A DNA stretch of 64,000 bases from Phycisphaera sp. (GTDB lineage Bacteria; Planctomycetota; Phycisphaerae; Phycisphaerales; UBA1924), in NCBI GenBank assembly GCA_025916675.1, contig CP098402.1, forward strand, positions 2,785,205 to 2,849,204, given 5' to 3'. Below the pieces are notes generated by a model. The model was not told the DNA's origin, made no database searches, and saw nothing but the letters and a program-made list of their open reading frames with translations. This document shows, piece by piece, positions 33,823 to 42,792 of the stretch (positions are counted from its first letter, which is position 1; each line of letters starts with the position of its first letter). The translations under genes were made by a program, and so were the position numbers.

Positions 33823-35559
33823 TCAGAGCTCGATCTTGTTGGTGCCCATCGCGTCGTGGTCGTCCATGCCGCCTCGGGTTGGGCCCGGGTCGGCGGTGTA
33901 GGAGCCGTCGCCCGCATCGCCCCACTGGGCACGCTTCAGGCTCAGGCCGATCTTGCGATCGCTGATGTCCACACGCAGGATCTTCACGTCGACCTCGTCG
34001 TTGGCCTTGACCACCTCCTGGGGGTCTTCGACCTTGTGGTCGGCCAGCTCGGAGATATGCAGCAGGCCCTCGAGATCGTCCTCGAGCTCGACGAACACGC
34101 CGAAGTTGGTGATCTTGGTGACCTTGCCTCGCACGACCATGCCGGGCTGGTAGGCACCGGGGATGGCGTTGAGCCAGGGATCCTCGGTGAGCTGCTTGAC
34201 GCCCAGGCTGATGCGCTGCTTCTCCTGGTCGACGTCGAGCACCACGCACTTCACGTTGTCGCCCTTGGTGACGATCTCGTTGGGGTGGGTGACCTTCTTG
34301 GTCCAGCTCATGTCGCTGACGTGCAGCAGACCATCGATGCCCGGCTCGATCTCGATGAACGCGCCGTAGTTGGCCAGGTTCCGCACCGAGCCCTCGATGA
34401 TGGTGCCGGGAGGATACTTCTCGGCCACCAGCTCCCAGGGGTTCACCTCGGTCTGCTTCATGCCGAGGCTGATTTCCTGCTTGTTCTTGTCGATGTCCAA
34501 AACGACAACGTCGACCTCGTCGCCCGCGTTGACCACCTCGCTGGGGTGGTTCACGCGACGCGTCCAGCTCATCTCGGAGATGTGGACCAGGCCCTCGATG
34601 CCATCTTCCAGACGCACAAAGGCGCCGTAGGACATGATGTTGACCACCTCGCCGCGGATACGGCTGCCCACGGGGTACTTGGCCTCGATGGCCTCCCACG
34701 GGCTGGGGTCCTTCTGCTTGAGGCCCAGGGCGATCTTCTCCTTCTGCATGTCGATGGAGAGGACCTTGACCTCGACCTCGTCGTCGACCTTGAGCATCTC
34801 GCTGGGGTGGTTCACCCGGCTCCAGCTCATGTCGGTGATGTGCAGCAGGCCGTCGATGCCGCCCAGATCGATGAACGCGCCGAAGTCGGCCAGGTTCTTG
34901 ACCTGGCCCTTGACGATCTGGCCCTCTTCCAGGGTCTCCAGCAGGCGCTTCTTGGCGCTGTCGCGCTCCTTCTCGATCAACCGTCGACGGCTAATGACGA
35001 TGTTGCGGCGCTCGGTGTCGATCTTGAGCACCATCGCGCGGACCGAGCGGCCCACGAAGTCGCGCACGTCGTGCGGGCGTCGCACGTCGACCTGGCTGGC
35101 CGGCAGGAACACCGGCACGCCGATGTCGACCAGCAGGCCGCCCTTGATCTGCTTGACGACCTTGCCCTCGACGATGTCGTCTTCCTTGGTGTTGTCGACG
35201 ATGCGGTTCCAGGCGATCTGGCGATCGGCCTGGCGCTTGGACACCTCAACCACGCCGCTGGAGCCCTCCAGGCTCCGCAGCAGCACGTCGACGGTCTCGC
35301 CGATTTTGGGCTCTTCGTCGAACTCGTCCTTGGGCACCAGGCCCTCGCTCTTGAGCCCGACTTCCACCACGACATCGTCACCGGCATAACCGATAATCTT
35401 GCCCTTGATGATCTTGCCGGGTTCGAGGTCGGCAATCTGGGTATCCAGCAGGTCGTTCATGTCGCCTTGGGCCACAGCCTCGCCCAGCGCTTCACGAACC
35501 ATCGCTTCCGCCTCGGTGTCTTCGAGGCCGAGCGATGCGATCAGGGTTTCATCCACCAT
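33823..35559 (-). CDS. rpsA: 30S ribosomal protein S1
   Basis: 578 residues from ATG 35559 (MVDETLIASLGLEDTEAEAM). Six S1 RNA-binding repeats are visible, starting at GKIIKGKIIGYAGDDVVVEV, DIVEGKVVKQIKGGLLVDIG, GQIVKGQVKNLADFGAFIDL, GSRIRGEVVNIMSYGAFVRL, GTIIEGSVRNLANYGAFIEI and GMVVRGKVTKITNFGVFVEL. The first two are the divergent ribosome-anchoring repeats; the last four share the DGL-HISEMSW ending. S1 brings mRNA to the 30S subunit. The start has no obvious Shine-Dalgarno sequence (GAGAGACACAACTTT precedes it), as is frequent for S1 genes that regulate their own translation. A Gly/Asp-rich tail of 30 residues closes the protein. Confidence 0.96.
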   Translation of the reverse strand: MVDETLIASLGLEDTEAEAMVREALGEAVAQGDMNDLLDTQIADLEPGKIIKGKIIGYAGDDVVVEVGLKSEGLVPKDEFDEEPKIGETVDVLLRSLEGSSGVVEVSKRQADRQIAWNRIVDNTKEDDIVEGKVVKQIKGGLLVDIGVPVFLPASQVDVRRPHDVRDFVGRSVRAMVLKIDTERRNIVISRRRLIEKERDSAKKRLLETLEEGQIVKGQVKNLADFGAFIDLGGIDGLLHITDMSWSRVNHPSEMLKVDDEVEVKVLSIDMQKEKIALGLKQKDPSPWEAIEAKYPVGSRIRGEVVNIMSYGAFVRLEDGIEGLVHISEMSWTRRVNHPSEVVNAGDEVDVVVLDIDKNKQEISLGMKQTEVNPWELVAEKYPPGTIIEGSVRNLANYGAFIEIEPGIDGLLHVSDMSWTKKVTHPNEIVTKGDNVKCVVLDVDQEKQRISLGVKQLTEDPWLNAIPGAYQPGMVVRGKVTKITNFGVFVELEDDLEGLLHISELADHKVEDPQEVVKANDEVDVKILRVDISDRKIGLSLKRAQWGDAGDGSYTADPGPTRGGMDDHDAMGTNKIEL

Positions 35560-36209
35560 AAAGTTGTGTCTCTCAGATCGGTCGTGCTCGCTGGAGTCGG
35601 GGCCGCCGGGCCACCCGATGCCAATCGACACGCCGCCGTGCCGGCTTGTCATGCCCCGCGGGCACGCCTCACAAGCCGACCCGCCCGAAGGCGGCTGAAG
35701 AATCGTTCTTGGTTCCGGGGCGCCACCACAACGCCTAAGGCACGAATCCGGACCGGCGGAACGGGAACTCGATACTAGGCACTCACCATATGGGGTGGCC
35801 CGCACTCCCGTTCGGCTCACGGCAGGATAGCCGCCCAGAAAATCGGGCTCGGACGGTGAATAGGCCTCCGATAATGCCCACCACTCGGAGCGCTTTTTCC
35901 TTCCATTCCGGCTAGCCTTAGGGCTCAACGCTGCACGCGGAGAACCGGCCGATGGGAACACCGTTGGGCCGATGGCGAGCGGTGGCTGGGGCCTTGGGAA
36001 TTTCGGGCCCAATCCGGGCCCAAAAAGACCGATACCCAGGGCAGAAAGCACGAGGACGCAGGCGAACGGATGGGCCGCTCGCTCGTAGGTTCGGACTCGT
36101 AGGCCAGACATAGTTGACGGGCCGCCCGGAGGGACTCCGGCGGCCGGTCGGGGTTGGCGGACCCCGCACCGGATGGAACCGCCGCATTCACTGTGAGGCA
36201 GCCGTAGCA
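35560..36209. other. 650-base divergent intergenic region between rpsA and gdhA
   Basis: Both reading directions are open for long stretches, but the predicted peptides are Pro/Arg/Ser-rich and unconserved. I found no clean -35/-10 pair for rpsA; TTGACG at 36114 is a possible -35 for gdhA without a good -10. It holds the hairpin listed at 36120-36145. The size suggests long 5' leaders on one or both genes. Confidence 0.5.
36120..36145 (+). promoter_or_regulatory. Strong hairpin in the gdhA leader
   Basis: GGCCGC-C-CGGAG / GGA / CTCCG-GCGGCC: eleven base pairs with one bulged C and a three-base loop, ending 64 bases before the gdhA ATG. It may be an mRNA leader structure or a stabilising stem. 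No riboswitch class is recognisable from it. Confidence 0.4.
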
Positions 36210-37601
36210 ATGACAACGATCGCGACGCAGACCCAAGGCTCGGCGGGGGGGCCCTCCCTCGACGAAGACAACCGCAACCCGGTCTTCGATGAGCTTGGGT
36301 TCCCCAAGGATCCCAACAACCTCTACACCCAAACGGTCGGCAGCATGCTGCACGCCGCCGACATGCTGGACCTCCAGCACCGCGTCAAGATCATTCTGGC
36401 CCAGCCCAAGAACGAGATCATGGTGCACTTCCCCGTCCGCCTGGACGATGGGCACCACCACCTATTCAAGGGCTACCGCGTCCAGCACAACAACGCCCTG
36501 GGCCCCTTCAAGGGCGGCCTGCGATTCCACCCCGACGTCCACCTGGACGACGTGAAGGCGCTCGCCCTGCTCATGACCATGAAATGCTCGCTGGCACGCC
36601 TGCCCCTGGGCGGCGGCAAGGGCGGCGTGAAGGTCGACCCCCGCAAGCACAGCGCCGACGAGATGGAGCGCATCACCCGCCGCTTCACCAGCGCCATCAT
36701 GAACGACATCGGGCCCGACTACGACATCCCCGCCCCGGACGTGGGCACCACGGCCCAGCACATGGCCTGGATCGCCGACACGTTCCAGATGTCCAACAGC
36801 AAGACCGCCTACGACGGCCTGCGCGTCGTCACCGGCAAGCCCGTCGAGGTGGGTGGGTCGGTCGGCCGCGAGAAGGCCACCGGCCAAGGCGTGGCCGACG
36901 TGATGGCCGAGATCCTGCCCCAGATCAAGATCCCCATCGAGGGGCTGCGCTTCAGCATCCTGGGCTTCGGCAACGTGGGCTCGTGGGCCGCCCGCATCCT
37001 GCAAGACATGGGCGCCACGCTCATCGCCGTCATGGACCACTCGGGCGCCCTCCGCTGCGAGACCGGCATCGACGCCCACGCCCTGACCGAGTACAGCTAC
37101 GAGCACTACGGCATCGCCGGCTTCGAGAAGACCAAGGCCGCCACCGACAGCGGTAAGGGCGGCAAGGGTGCCGACGCCGTCTCGAAGGAAGACTTCTACA
37201 GCACCCCCGTCGACGCGTTCATCCCCGCCGCCCTCGAGCAGATGATCGGCCCGCGCGAGGCCGAGATGCTCCAGTGCCGCGTGGTGGCCGAGGGTGCCAA
37301 CGCCCCGTGTACCCCCGCGGCCGACCGCGTGCTGCAGCGCCGCGGCATCGAGGTGCTGCCCGCCATCCTGTGCAACGCCGGCGGCGTGACGGTGTCCTAC
37401 TTCGAGTGGGTCCAGAACAAGGCCTGCCAGATCTGGGACGTCGAGACCGTCGACCGCGAGCTGAACAAGGTCATGTGCATGTCGGCCCGCCGCACCCTGC
37501 TGGCCCGCCAGCGCTACGAGTGCGACATGCGAACCGCCAGCTACCTGGCCGCCCTCGACCACATCGGCAAGGTCTACAAGACCCGCGGCATCTTCCCGTA
37601 A
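36210..37601 (+). CDS. gdhA: Glutamate dehydrogenase (Glu/Leu/Phe/Val dehydrogenase family)
   Basis: 463 residues from ATG 36210. Reversible oxidative deamination of glutamate to 2-oxoglutarate. Catalytic-domain motifs: GYRVQHNNALGPFKGGLRFH, KCSLARLPLGGGKGGVKVDP (catalytic Lys region) and GPDYDIPAPDVGTTAQHMAW. The NAD(P)-binding domain has RFSILGFGNVGSWAARIL, a GxGNVG Rossmann loop, and later VVAEGANAPCTPAAD and PAILCNAGGVTVSYFEWVQN. Cofactor preference cannot be fixed from this. N terminus is about 30 residues longer than minimal family members. Divergent from rpsA; ends in a terminator that overlaps the convergent gene. Confidence 0.94.
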   Translation: MTTIATQTQGSAGGPSLDEDNRNPVFDELGFPKDPNNLYTQTVGSMLHAADMLDLQHRVKIILAQPKNEIMVHFPVRLDDGHHHLFKGYRVQHNNALGPFKGGLRFHPDVHLDDVKALALLMTMKCSLARLPLGGGKGGVKVDPRKHSADEMERITRRFTSAIMNDIGPDYDIPAPDVGTTAQHMAWIADTFQMSNSKTAYDGLRVVTGKPVEVGGSVGREKATGQGVADVMAEILPQIKIPIEGLRFSILGFGNVGSWAARILQDMGATLIAVMDHSGALRCETGIDAHALTEYSYEHYGIAGFEKTKAATDSGKGGKGADAVSKEDFYSTPVDAFIPAALEQMIGPREAEMLQCRVVAEGANAPCTPAADRVLQRRGIEVLPAILCNAGGVTVSYFEWVQNKACQIWDVETVDRELNKVMCMSARRTLLARQRYECDMRTASYLAALDHIGKVYKTRGIFP

Positions 37602-37622
37602 AGACCACACATAACGAGCGAC

Positions 37623-38306
37623 TCATCCGAGCCCCAAGCGCAAGCGCGGGGTTCCTTTTTTGTACTTTTTCAACACATCCCCGAGCGCCCCACGCACCTG
37701 CGCCACCGTGTCACTCGCCGGATCAACCCGCACCGCCTGCCACCCCAGCGACCGCGCCGCACGCACGTTCGTTTCCAGGTCATCGAAGAACACGATCTGC
37801 TCGCCGGTCGCGCCCACCGCCGCCTCGAGCGCCCGATAGAACCCAGTGTCGGGCTTGGCCAGCCGATGCTCGTGGCTGGCGAGCTGGTGTTCGAGCATGC
37901 CCGCCGCTGTGAATTGCTCACGCCGCGTCCAGTGCCTCACATTGGTGTTGCTCAGCAGAGCGCTGGTGACGCGCGCGTGCCCCGCCAATTCCTCGGCCAA
38001 TGCCACCGCCCCGTCGTACTCATGCAACAACCAGGCATCGTGCAACCGCTCGATGTCCAAGGCGCTGTACCCCGGCGACAATTCCGCCACCGCCGGGTAG
38101 TACGCCTCGCACGACAGATTCCCAAGCTGGTACGCCTCGGCCAGTGCTCGCCGCCGCGCTCGGATCTCGGCGCTCACGGGCACCTCGGGCAACGGCAACC
38201 CCGCCGCCACGCACGCCTCTTCCCACCCGTTGCAGATCCGCAGCAGCACGCCACCCCAATCGAGGCACACCACGCGCACCGCCTCGGGCTTCTCGATGCC
38301 CGGCAT
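37623..38306 (-). CDS. HAD superfamily hydrolase (YihX-like, D-x-G type)
   Basis: 227 residues from ATG 38306. HAD motif I is VCLDWGGVLL with nucleophile Asp16; the usual second Asp is replaced by Gly, as in a subgroup of HAD-IA proteins (YihX-like sugar phosphatases, epoxide-hydrolase N domains). Motif II is ALLSNTN, motif III KPDTGFYR, motif IV VFFDDLETNVRAARSLGW. A helical cap lies at 30-100. The substrate is probably a phosphorylated metabolite; not assignable. It starts five bases after the truD stop, same operon. Its last codons (KKYKKGTPRLRLGLG) are encoded by the opposite strand of the gdhA terminator, so the C terminus may be incidental. Confidence 0.86.
   Translation of the reverse strand: MPGIEKPEAVRVVCLDWGGVLLRICNGWEEACVAAGLPLPEVPVSAEIRARRRALAEAYQLGNLSCEAYYPAVAELSPGYSALDIERLHDAWLLHEYDGAVALAEELAGHARVTSALLSNTNVRHWTRREQFTAAGMLEHQLASHEHRLAKPDTGFYRALEAAVGATGEQIVFFDDLETNVRAARSLGWQAVRVDPASDTVAQVRGALGDVLKKYKKGTPRLRLGLG
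37631..37661 (+). terminator. Intrinsic terminator of gdhA, inside the convergent HAD gene
   Basis: GCCCCAAGC-GCAA-GCGCGGGG stem-loop with a small internal loop, then TTCCTTTTTTG. It begins 30 bases after the gdhA stop. The same DNA encodes the last residues of the HAD protein on the minus strand. Confidence 0.8.
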
Positions 38307-38311
38307 TCCGC

Positions 38312-39604
38312 TCACGTCGCCGGCACCCGGTCGGGCTTCATCACCTCGGCCATCGCCTCGGTGGCGTAGCTGCCCTTGGGCAACTCGAACCCGCACCGCA
38401 CGTAGGTGCCGTGCGCATCGGCCCCGCCCTCGACCTGCGGATACCGCAGCGGCACGCGCAGCGGCCGGCGGTCGCCGTCCATAGCGCCGCGGTTCTTCTT
38501 GGCGAAGCGTTCGAGGTCTTCGAGCGTGATGCCGAAACGCTCGAGCACGGCCTTCTCGGCCTCGGCCGTTTCGCCCCTCGCCCATCGCATCGACGGCCCC
38601 CACATCGGCCCGGTCGGGCTCACCTCGATCTTGGCCAGCCGCTCGGCCATCTCAGGAGACCCAGCCTCCTCGGCGCTCACCACGAAGGTCGTGCGTGTCG
38701 AGCCGTGTACCACCGCCACGTCACCTTCCATCAGCGTGTCGAGCGTGCCGGCCCGCATGCGCTCGTGCAGCACGGCATTGAACATCGCGCTTTGGAGTGC
38801 GCTCACCATAAAGCCGGTCTCGGTGCGCCCGAGCCTCTGGATGGCCCGCTTCGGGCTCTGCCCCTGCACCAGCGCGTCGAGCACGCGCCGCTCGCCCTGG
38901 GCCGACAGCGGCGTCGCATGCAGCGCCTCGGCAAAATCGCCCTCGGCGTACGCGACCCGCGCATCGTCGATGTGGGCATGGGGCGTCGGGCCCAGCAGCA
39001 GGTCACAGGCTTCTTGGGCCTCTCCCCGCACCAACGCCCGCCCGATCAGGTGGTTCGTGCCCCACTGCCCGAAACGCTGCTCGCCAACCCGGTTGGCCAT
39101 GCCCTTAGCTTCCAGGATGCCCAGCACGCGGTGCGCCTGCAGCACCCCCTGAGGGTTCACCTGCCGCACGCGGATGGAAAACCCGTTGCCCGCCAGGTGC
39201 CCGCGCCGCATCTTGCGATCGTGCAGGTCGGCCCACAGGATGCTCACGCGCTCGTCCTGCAAGCTCGGGAAGTCCTCGGGCGTCTTGCCCGGCACGTGCA
39301 CGGTCACGTGCTGCCGCGTGATGGCCAGCTTGTCCTTGAGCCCCGCGTACCCGATGTCGCCGTCGCGCACGCCGAAGTGCCGAGCGAGCAGGCCGACCAT
39401 GTACGACGACGACAGCCCCCGCTTCTCGACGAACAGCATCAGGTGCTCGCCCTGGCCACTGGGTTGGTAGAGCGGCAACTCGTCTACGAGAAAATCGTCC
39501 TCGCGCTGCTTGAGCACACCGCCGATGCCCGGCACGCCCTCGCTGCGGTACGCTCGCTCGGGGATGGAATTGGTGGTCGCTACTGGCGGCGGTTCGGGCG
39601 GCAT
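38312..39604 (-). CDS. truD: tRNA pseudouridine(13) synthase TruD
   Basis: Converts uridine 13 of tRNA-Glu to pseudouridine. 430 residues, longer than the ~350 of E. coli TruD but close to many others. N-terminal strand VLKQREDDFLVDELPLYQPS, catalytic Asp91 in DGDIGYAGLKDKLAITRQ, a key Phe/Gly region NRVGEQRFGQWGTNHLIGRA, and the TRUD insertion domain between about 220 and 360. C-terminal LPKGSYATEAMAEVMKP is the expected end. ATG 39604 overlaps the stop of the upstream nuclease-family gene, so they are coupled. Confidence 0.93.
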   Translation of the reverse strand: MPPEPPPVATTNSIPERAYRSEGVPGIGGVLKQREDDFLVDELPLYQPSGQGEHLMLFVEKRGLSSSYMVGLLARHFGVRDGDIGYAGLKDKLAITRQHVTVHVPGKTPEDFPSLQDERVSILWADLHDRKMRRGHLAGNGFSIRVRQVNPQGVLQAHRVLGILEAKGMANRVGEQRFGQWGTNHLIGRALVRGEAQEACDLLLGPTPHAHIDDARVAYAEGDFAEALHATPLSAQGERRVLDALVQGQSPKRAIQRLGRTETGFMVSALQSAMFNAVLHERMRAGTLDTLMEGDVAVVHGSTRTTFVVSAEEAGSPEMAERLAKIEVSPTGPMWGPSMRWARGETAEAEKAVLERFGITLEDLERFAKKNRGAMDGDRRPLRVPLRYPQVEGGADAHGTYVRCGFELPKGSYATEAMAEVMKPDRVPAT

Positions 39605-40101
39605 CAGAAGGGCGGCCCCTCTCCCTCGTCATAGCCCTCGTCCTCGTCGTCGTCGTCCTCGAACTGGCTCTCCAGCGGGTTGTCGCTGGTCGCTTGTGCC
39701 AGCACATGCTCGGCCACGTAGATCGGCACGCTCAGCCCGATCCCGAGCGCGATCGCGTCGCTGGGCCGGGCGTCGACCTCGACGACCTCGCCGTCGCCAT
39801 CGCGGATGCTCAGCACCGCGTAGAACGTCGACTCGGCCAGATCCGTGATCGCGACCGACTCGAGCGAGGCGCTCAGCCCGTCCATGATGTTGGCCAGCAG
39901 GTCGTGCGTCTGCGGCCGCTTCACGGGCACGCCACTCAACCGCCGCTCGATGGCCTGGGCCTCGGGCAGCCCGATGACGATGGGGAAGGTCCGCAGGTCT
40001 TCCTCGGGCGTGCCGTTGTCGGCCACCTCCCGCAGCTCGATAACCTGGTAATCGGTCAACTCGCGGATCAGGATGCGCGACAATTCCATCCGTACCGTCA
40101 T
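39604..40101 (-). CDS. Bifunctional nuclease family protein (DUF151)
   Basis: 165 residues from ATG 40101, set by AAGGGGGCGG upstream. The DUF151 core is plain: FPIVIGLPEAQAIERRLSGV, RPQTHDLLANIMDGL, TFYAVLSIRDGDGEVVEVDA and RPSDAIALGIGLSVPIYVAE. Some relatives have RNase/DNase activity, and plant members affect defence genes; bacterial roles are open. The last 25 residues are almost purely acidic (EDDDDEDEGYDEGEG), an extension not needed by the fold. Head of a three-gene operon with truD and the HAD hydrolase. Confidence 0.9.
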   Translation of the reverse strand: MTVRMELSRILIRELTDYQVIELREVADNGTPEEDLRTFPIVIGLPEAQAIERRLSGVPVKRPQTHDLLANIMDGLSASLESVAITDLAESTFYAVLSIRDGDGEVVEVDARPSDAIALGIGLSVPIYVAEHVLAQATSDNPLESQFEDDDDEDEGYDEGEGPPF

Positions 40102-40205
40102 CGCCGCCCCCTTTCTCTGGTGCCTATGAGCCGAACCGGCACAGGATCGAAGGCCCACCGCACCCGGCCGTCAACGCGCCGGCGGCTTCCCTCTACCATC
40201 CGCCC

Positions 40206-40694
40206 GTGCTGAAGGTCAGGCGTACCAGCCCCGAGCCCCGCGTCGAGATGGCCCCGCTCATCGACGTGGTGTTCCTGCTGCTGACCTTCTTCGTGTTCTC
40301 CCTCGTGCTGCTCACCCGCGTGAGCGTGATGGACCTGGACCTGCCCACCCTGGGCTCGGGCGGCCAAGGCGAGGCCCCACAGGCCATCATCGTGGCCGTC
40401 GATAGCCAGGGCATGGTCTTCGTCGATGGCCAGCCCGTGGGCGAGGCAGCCGTCGCCGGCCAGCCCCTGGCGGAAACCACGCGTGTGGCCCTGCTGGCGG
40501 CCATTGACCGGGCCATCGAGCCGCAAGACCCGGGCTCAACGCCAACGATCCGCCTGGAAGTGGACGAGAAGGGCGTTTCGGGGGCCCTGCTGCGGGTTCT
40601 GGACGCCCTGCGCACCCAGGGGTACGAAGCGGTCGAGCTGGTCGGGAAGCCTGCCGAGGCCGCCCCCGCAGCCGTCCCGTCCACCGACCCCTAA
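40206..40694 (+). CDS. exbD: ExbD/TolR family biopolymer transport protein
   Basis: 162 residues from GTG 40206. Short cytoplasmic N terminus (LKVRRTSPEPRVEMAPLID) then one membrane helix VVFLLLTFFVFSLVLL, with the conserved Asp just before or at its entrance (LIDVVF), the residue that carries protons in ExbD/TolR. The periplasmic part has DSQGMVFVDGQPV and the IRLEVDEKGVSGALLRVLDA strand/helix. It works with an ExbB/TolQ/MotA-like proton channel; none is adjacent, so the partner must be elsewhere. It is followed by the tonB-like gene, supporting an energy-transduction unit. Confidence 0.88.
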   Translation: MLKVRRTSPEPRVEMAPLIDVVFLLLTFFVFSLVLLTRVSVMDLDLPTLGSGGQGEAPQAIIVAVDSQGMVFVDGQPVGEAAVAGQPLAETTRVALLAAIDRAIEPQDPGSTPTIRLEVDEKGVSGALLRVLDALRTQGYEAVELVGKPAEAAPAAVPSTDP

Positions 40695-40722
40695 GCCCCG
40701 CACGCTCGTAGCATCCACCGCC

Positions 40723-41569
40723 ATGGCCGGCACCACCCCAACTGGAATCAGCACCGTTGCCCGCTGGGCCGTCGCCGTGCCCGCGAGCGTGGTTGTCCAC
40801 CTGCTGGTGGCTCTGGCGCTGCTGCGGGGCGGGGCCGATCCGGCCCGGATCGCCGACGCCGCCGAGCGGGCCACCCCGCTGGAAATCCCCATCAAGCTGG
40901 GCATCGAAAAGAGCGAGGCCGTCACGCCCAACTGGCTTGGCTTCGAGACGCCCGAGCCCCACGTGGCCTCGCCCGCGACGGTGAACCAGAGCGAGTTGAC
41001 CCGGGCCCGGGGCGACCAGCGCGACAACCCAGACACTGGCCGACGCCAGGATGATGCTCGAGGCGTTCCGCGCCGAACTAGTCCGCGCCCAGGCCGAGGC
41101 GGAGAAGCGGGCCGAGCCCGAGCCCGCACCCGCCGCCCAGACGCCGCCCCAGCCGGCCTCCGAGCCATCCCAGGAACCCAAGCCCGCCGAGGACGACGAA
41201 CAGGACGGCAGCCCGGGCCAGAAGGACACCCGCGCCGCCGACGCCGTGAGCTTGCCCACCGACGTCCGCCGGACCGACCTGGGCAAGGTCGTCGCGGGCG
41301 AGGGCCTGAAGATCAACACCACCCGACTGCACCTGACCGACCTGCAACGCGCGATGGGGCGCCCGCCCAGCCCGCTCGTCGAGATGTTCTTCGACCACAC
41401 CGGCCGTGTCTCGCGGGCCCGCATCCCCGACGGCCGGGGCTCGGGCCGCTCGGACATCGACCAGGCCCTGATCAACGCGATCTATGAATGGACGGCCCAG
41501 GGCGAGAAGATCGACGCCCTCGAAGAGGGCGACCCGCCGCTGCTCGTGCGTATGAGGATCATGTTCTGA
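40723..41569 (+). pseudogene. TonB-like energy transducer gene interrupted by an apparent frameshift
   Basis: From ATG 40723 the product starts MAGTTPTGISTVARWAVAVP and has a membrane helix (SVVVHLLVALALLRGG), then a periplasmic stretch ending VNQSELTRARGDQRDN. Near 41029, after GAC AAC, the natural continuation (QTLADARMMLEAFRAEL) is in the next frame; dropping one C of the CCC run joins the halves into about 281 residues. Without the shift the first frame runs on to 41487 as Arg/Pro-rich nonsense. The downstream half has a Pro/Glu linker and a TonB-like C terminus. This may be a sequencing error, a true mutation, or, less likely, programmed +1 slippage. Lies 28 bases after exbD. Confidence 0.65.
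41051..41569 (+). CDS. C-terminal part of the TonB-like protein, as an in-frame ORF
   Basis: 172 residues if read from ATG 41051 alone. Ala/Glu-rich helix (AELVRAQAEAEKRAEPEPAP), Pro-rich linker, then a folded C-terminal segment: LVEMFFDHTGRVSRARIPDG, DIDQALINAIYEWTAQGEKI and PPLLVRMRIMF, with the strand-helix-strand order of TonB-type domains (a short 'F-D-GRV--A-I' strand pair and final strand). On its own it lacks a membrane anchor, so it is better read as the back half of the frameshifted gene at 40723. The stop overlaps the next start (TGATG). Confidence 0.6.
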   Translation: MMLEAFRAELVRAQAEAEKRAEPEPAPAAQTPPQPASEPSQEPKPAEDDEQDGSPGQKDTRAADAVSLPTDVRRTDLGKVVAGEGLKINTTRLHLTDLQRAMGRPPSPLVEMFFDHTGRVSRARIPDGRGSGRSDIDQALINAIYEWTAQGEKIDALEEGDPPLLVRMRIMF

Positions 41570-41868
41570 TGAACTGGCTGCTGCTCGTGTTCGGTCTCTC
41601 GCTCGCCCAGGACGGCCCCGTCCCACCGGAGCGCGTCGATCCGCAGTCGATCCCGGTGCCAGCGGCCACCGAGCCCGTGCCGCCAACCGAGGGCTCTCCC
41701 GCCCAGGAACAACCCCAGCGACAATCGCCCCGGATCGACCCACAAGAAGCGCGCCGGGACATCGCGGCCCCCCGCGCTCGGCCGGCCGCGTCGATCTTTA
41801 CCGACGAGGAGTACCGGCACGCCCGGGTGCGGTCGCTGCTGGTAAGAGCGATGGAAGGCCGCGCCTGA
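41569..41868 (+). CDS. Small exported Pro-rich protein
   Basis: 99 residues from ATG 41569, which overlaps the stop of the TonB-like gene. A short signal-like N terminus, MNWLLLVFGLSLAQDG, leads to a Pro/Glu/Arg-rich segment without secondary structure and a final helical piece (TDEEYRHARVRSLLVRAMEG). No known family. Its coupling to the exbD/tonB-like genes suggests an accessory of the same envelope unit, which is inference. Confidence 0.6.
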   Translation: MNWLLLVFGLSLAQDGPVPPERVDPQSIPVPAATEPVPPTEGSPAQEQPQRQSPRIDPQEARRDIAAPRARPAASIFTDEEYRHARVRSLLVRAMEGRA

Positions 41869-41933
41869 AGGCCGATCTTTCCATACCCAAAGCCGTGCCC
41901 CAAGCACGAGTTTGCATCTCTCCGACCGCACAC

Positions 41934-41966
41934 AAAAAAAGCCCCGCGCAAGCGCTTGGGGCTGGG
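41934..41966 (-). terminator. Intrinsic terminator of infC
   Basis: On the minus strand: AGCCCCAAGCGCTTGCGC then GGGGCTTTTTTTG, an outer five-pair GC stem with a GCGC-rich centre and a seven-T run, 55 bases past the infC stop. Nearly the same sequence forms the gdhA terminator. Confidence 0.85.
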
Positions 41967-42021
41967 AAAGACCGTGTTGAAGAGCAGCCGGTGGTATGAG
42001 CGCGGCCGTTTCGGCCCGCGA

Positions 42022-42792
<771 letters not shown>

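Noticed and set aside
33706-35778. Plus-strand open frame of 690 codons across the rpsA gene
   Set aside because: Mirror image of six S1 repeats; repetitive Val/Asp/Leu composition and no independent feature.
40723-41487. A single uninterrupted TonB-like protein read to 41487
   Set aside because: After about codon 102 the frame becomes Arg/Pro-rich and the recognisable C-terminal domain is in another frame.
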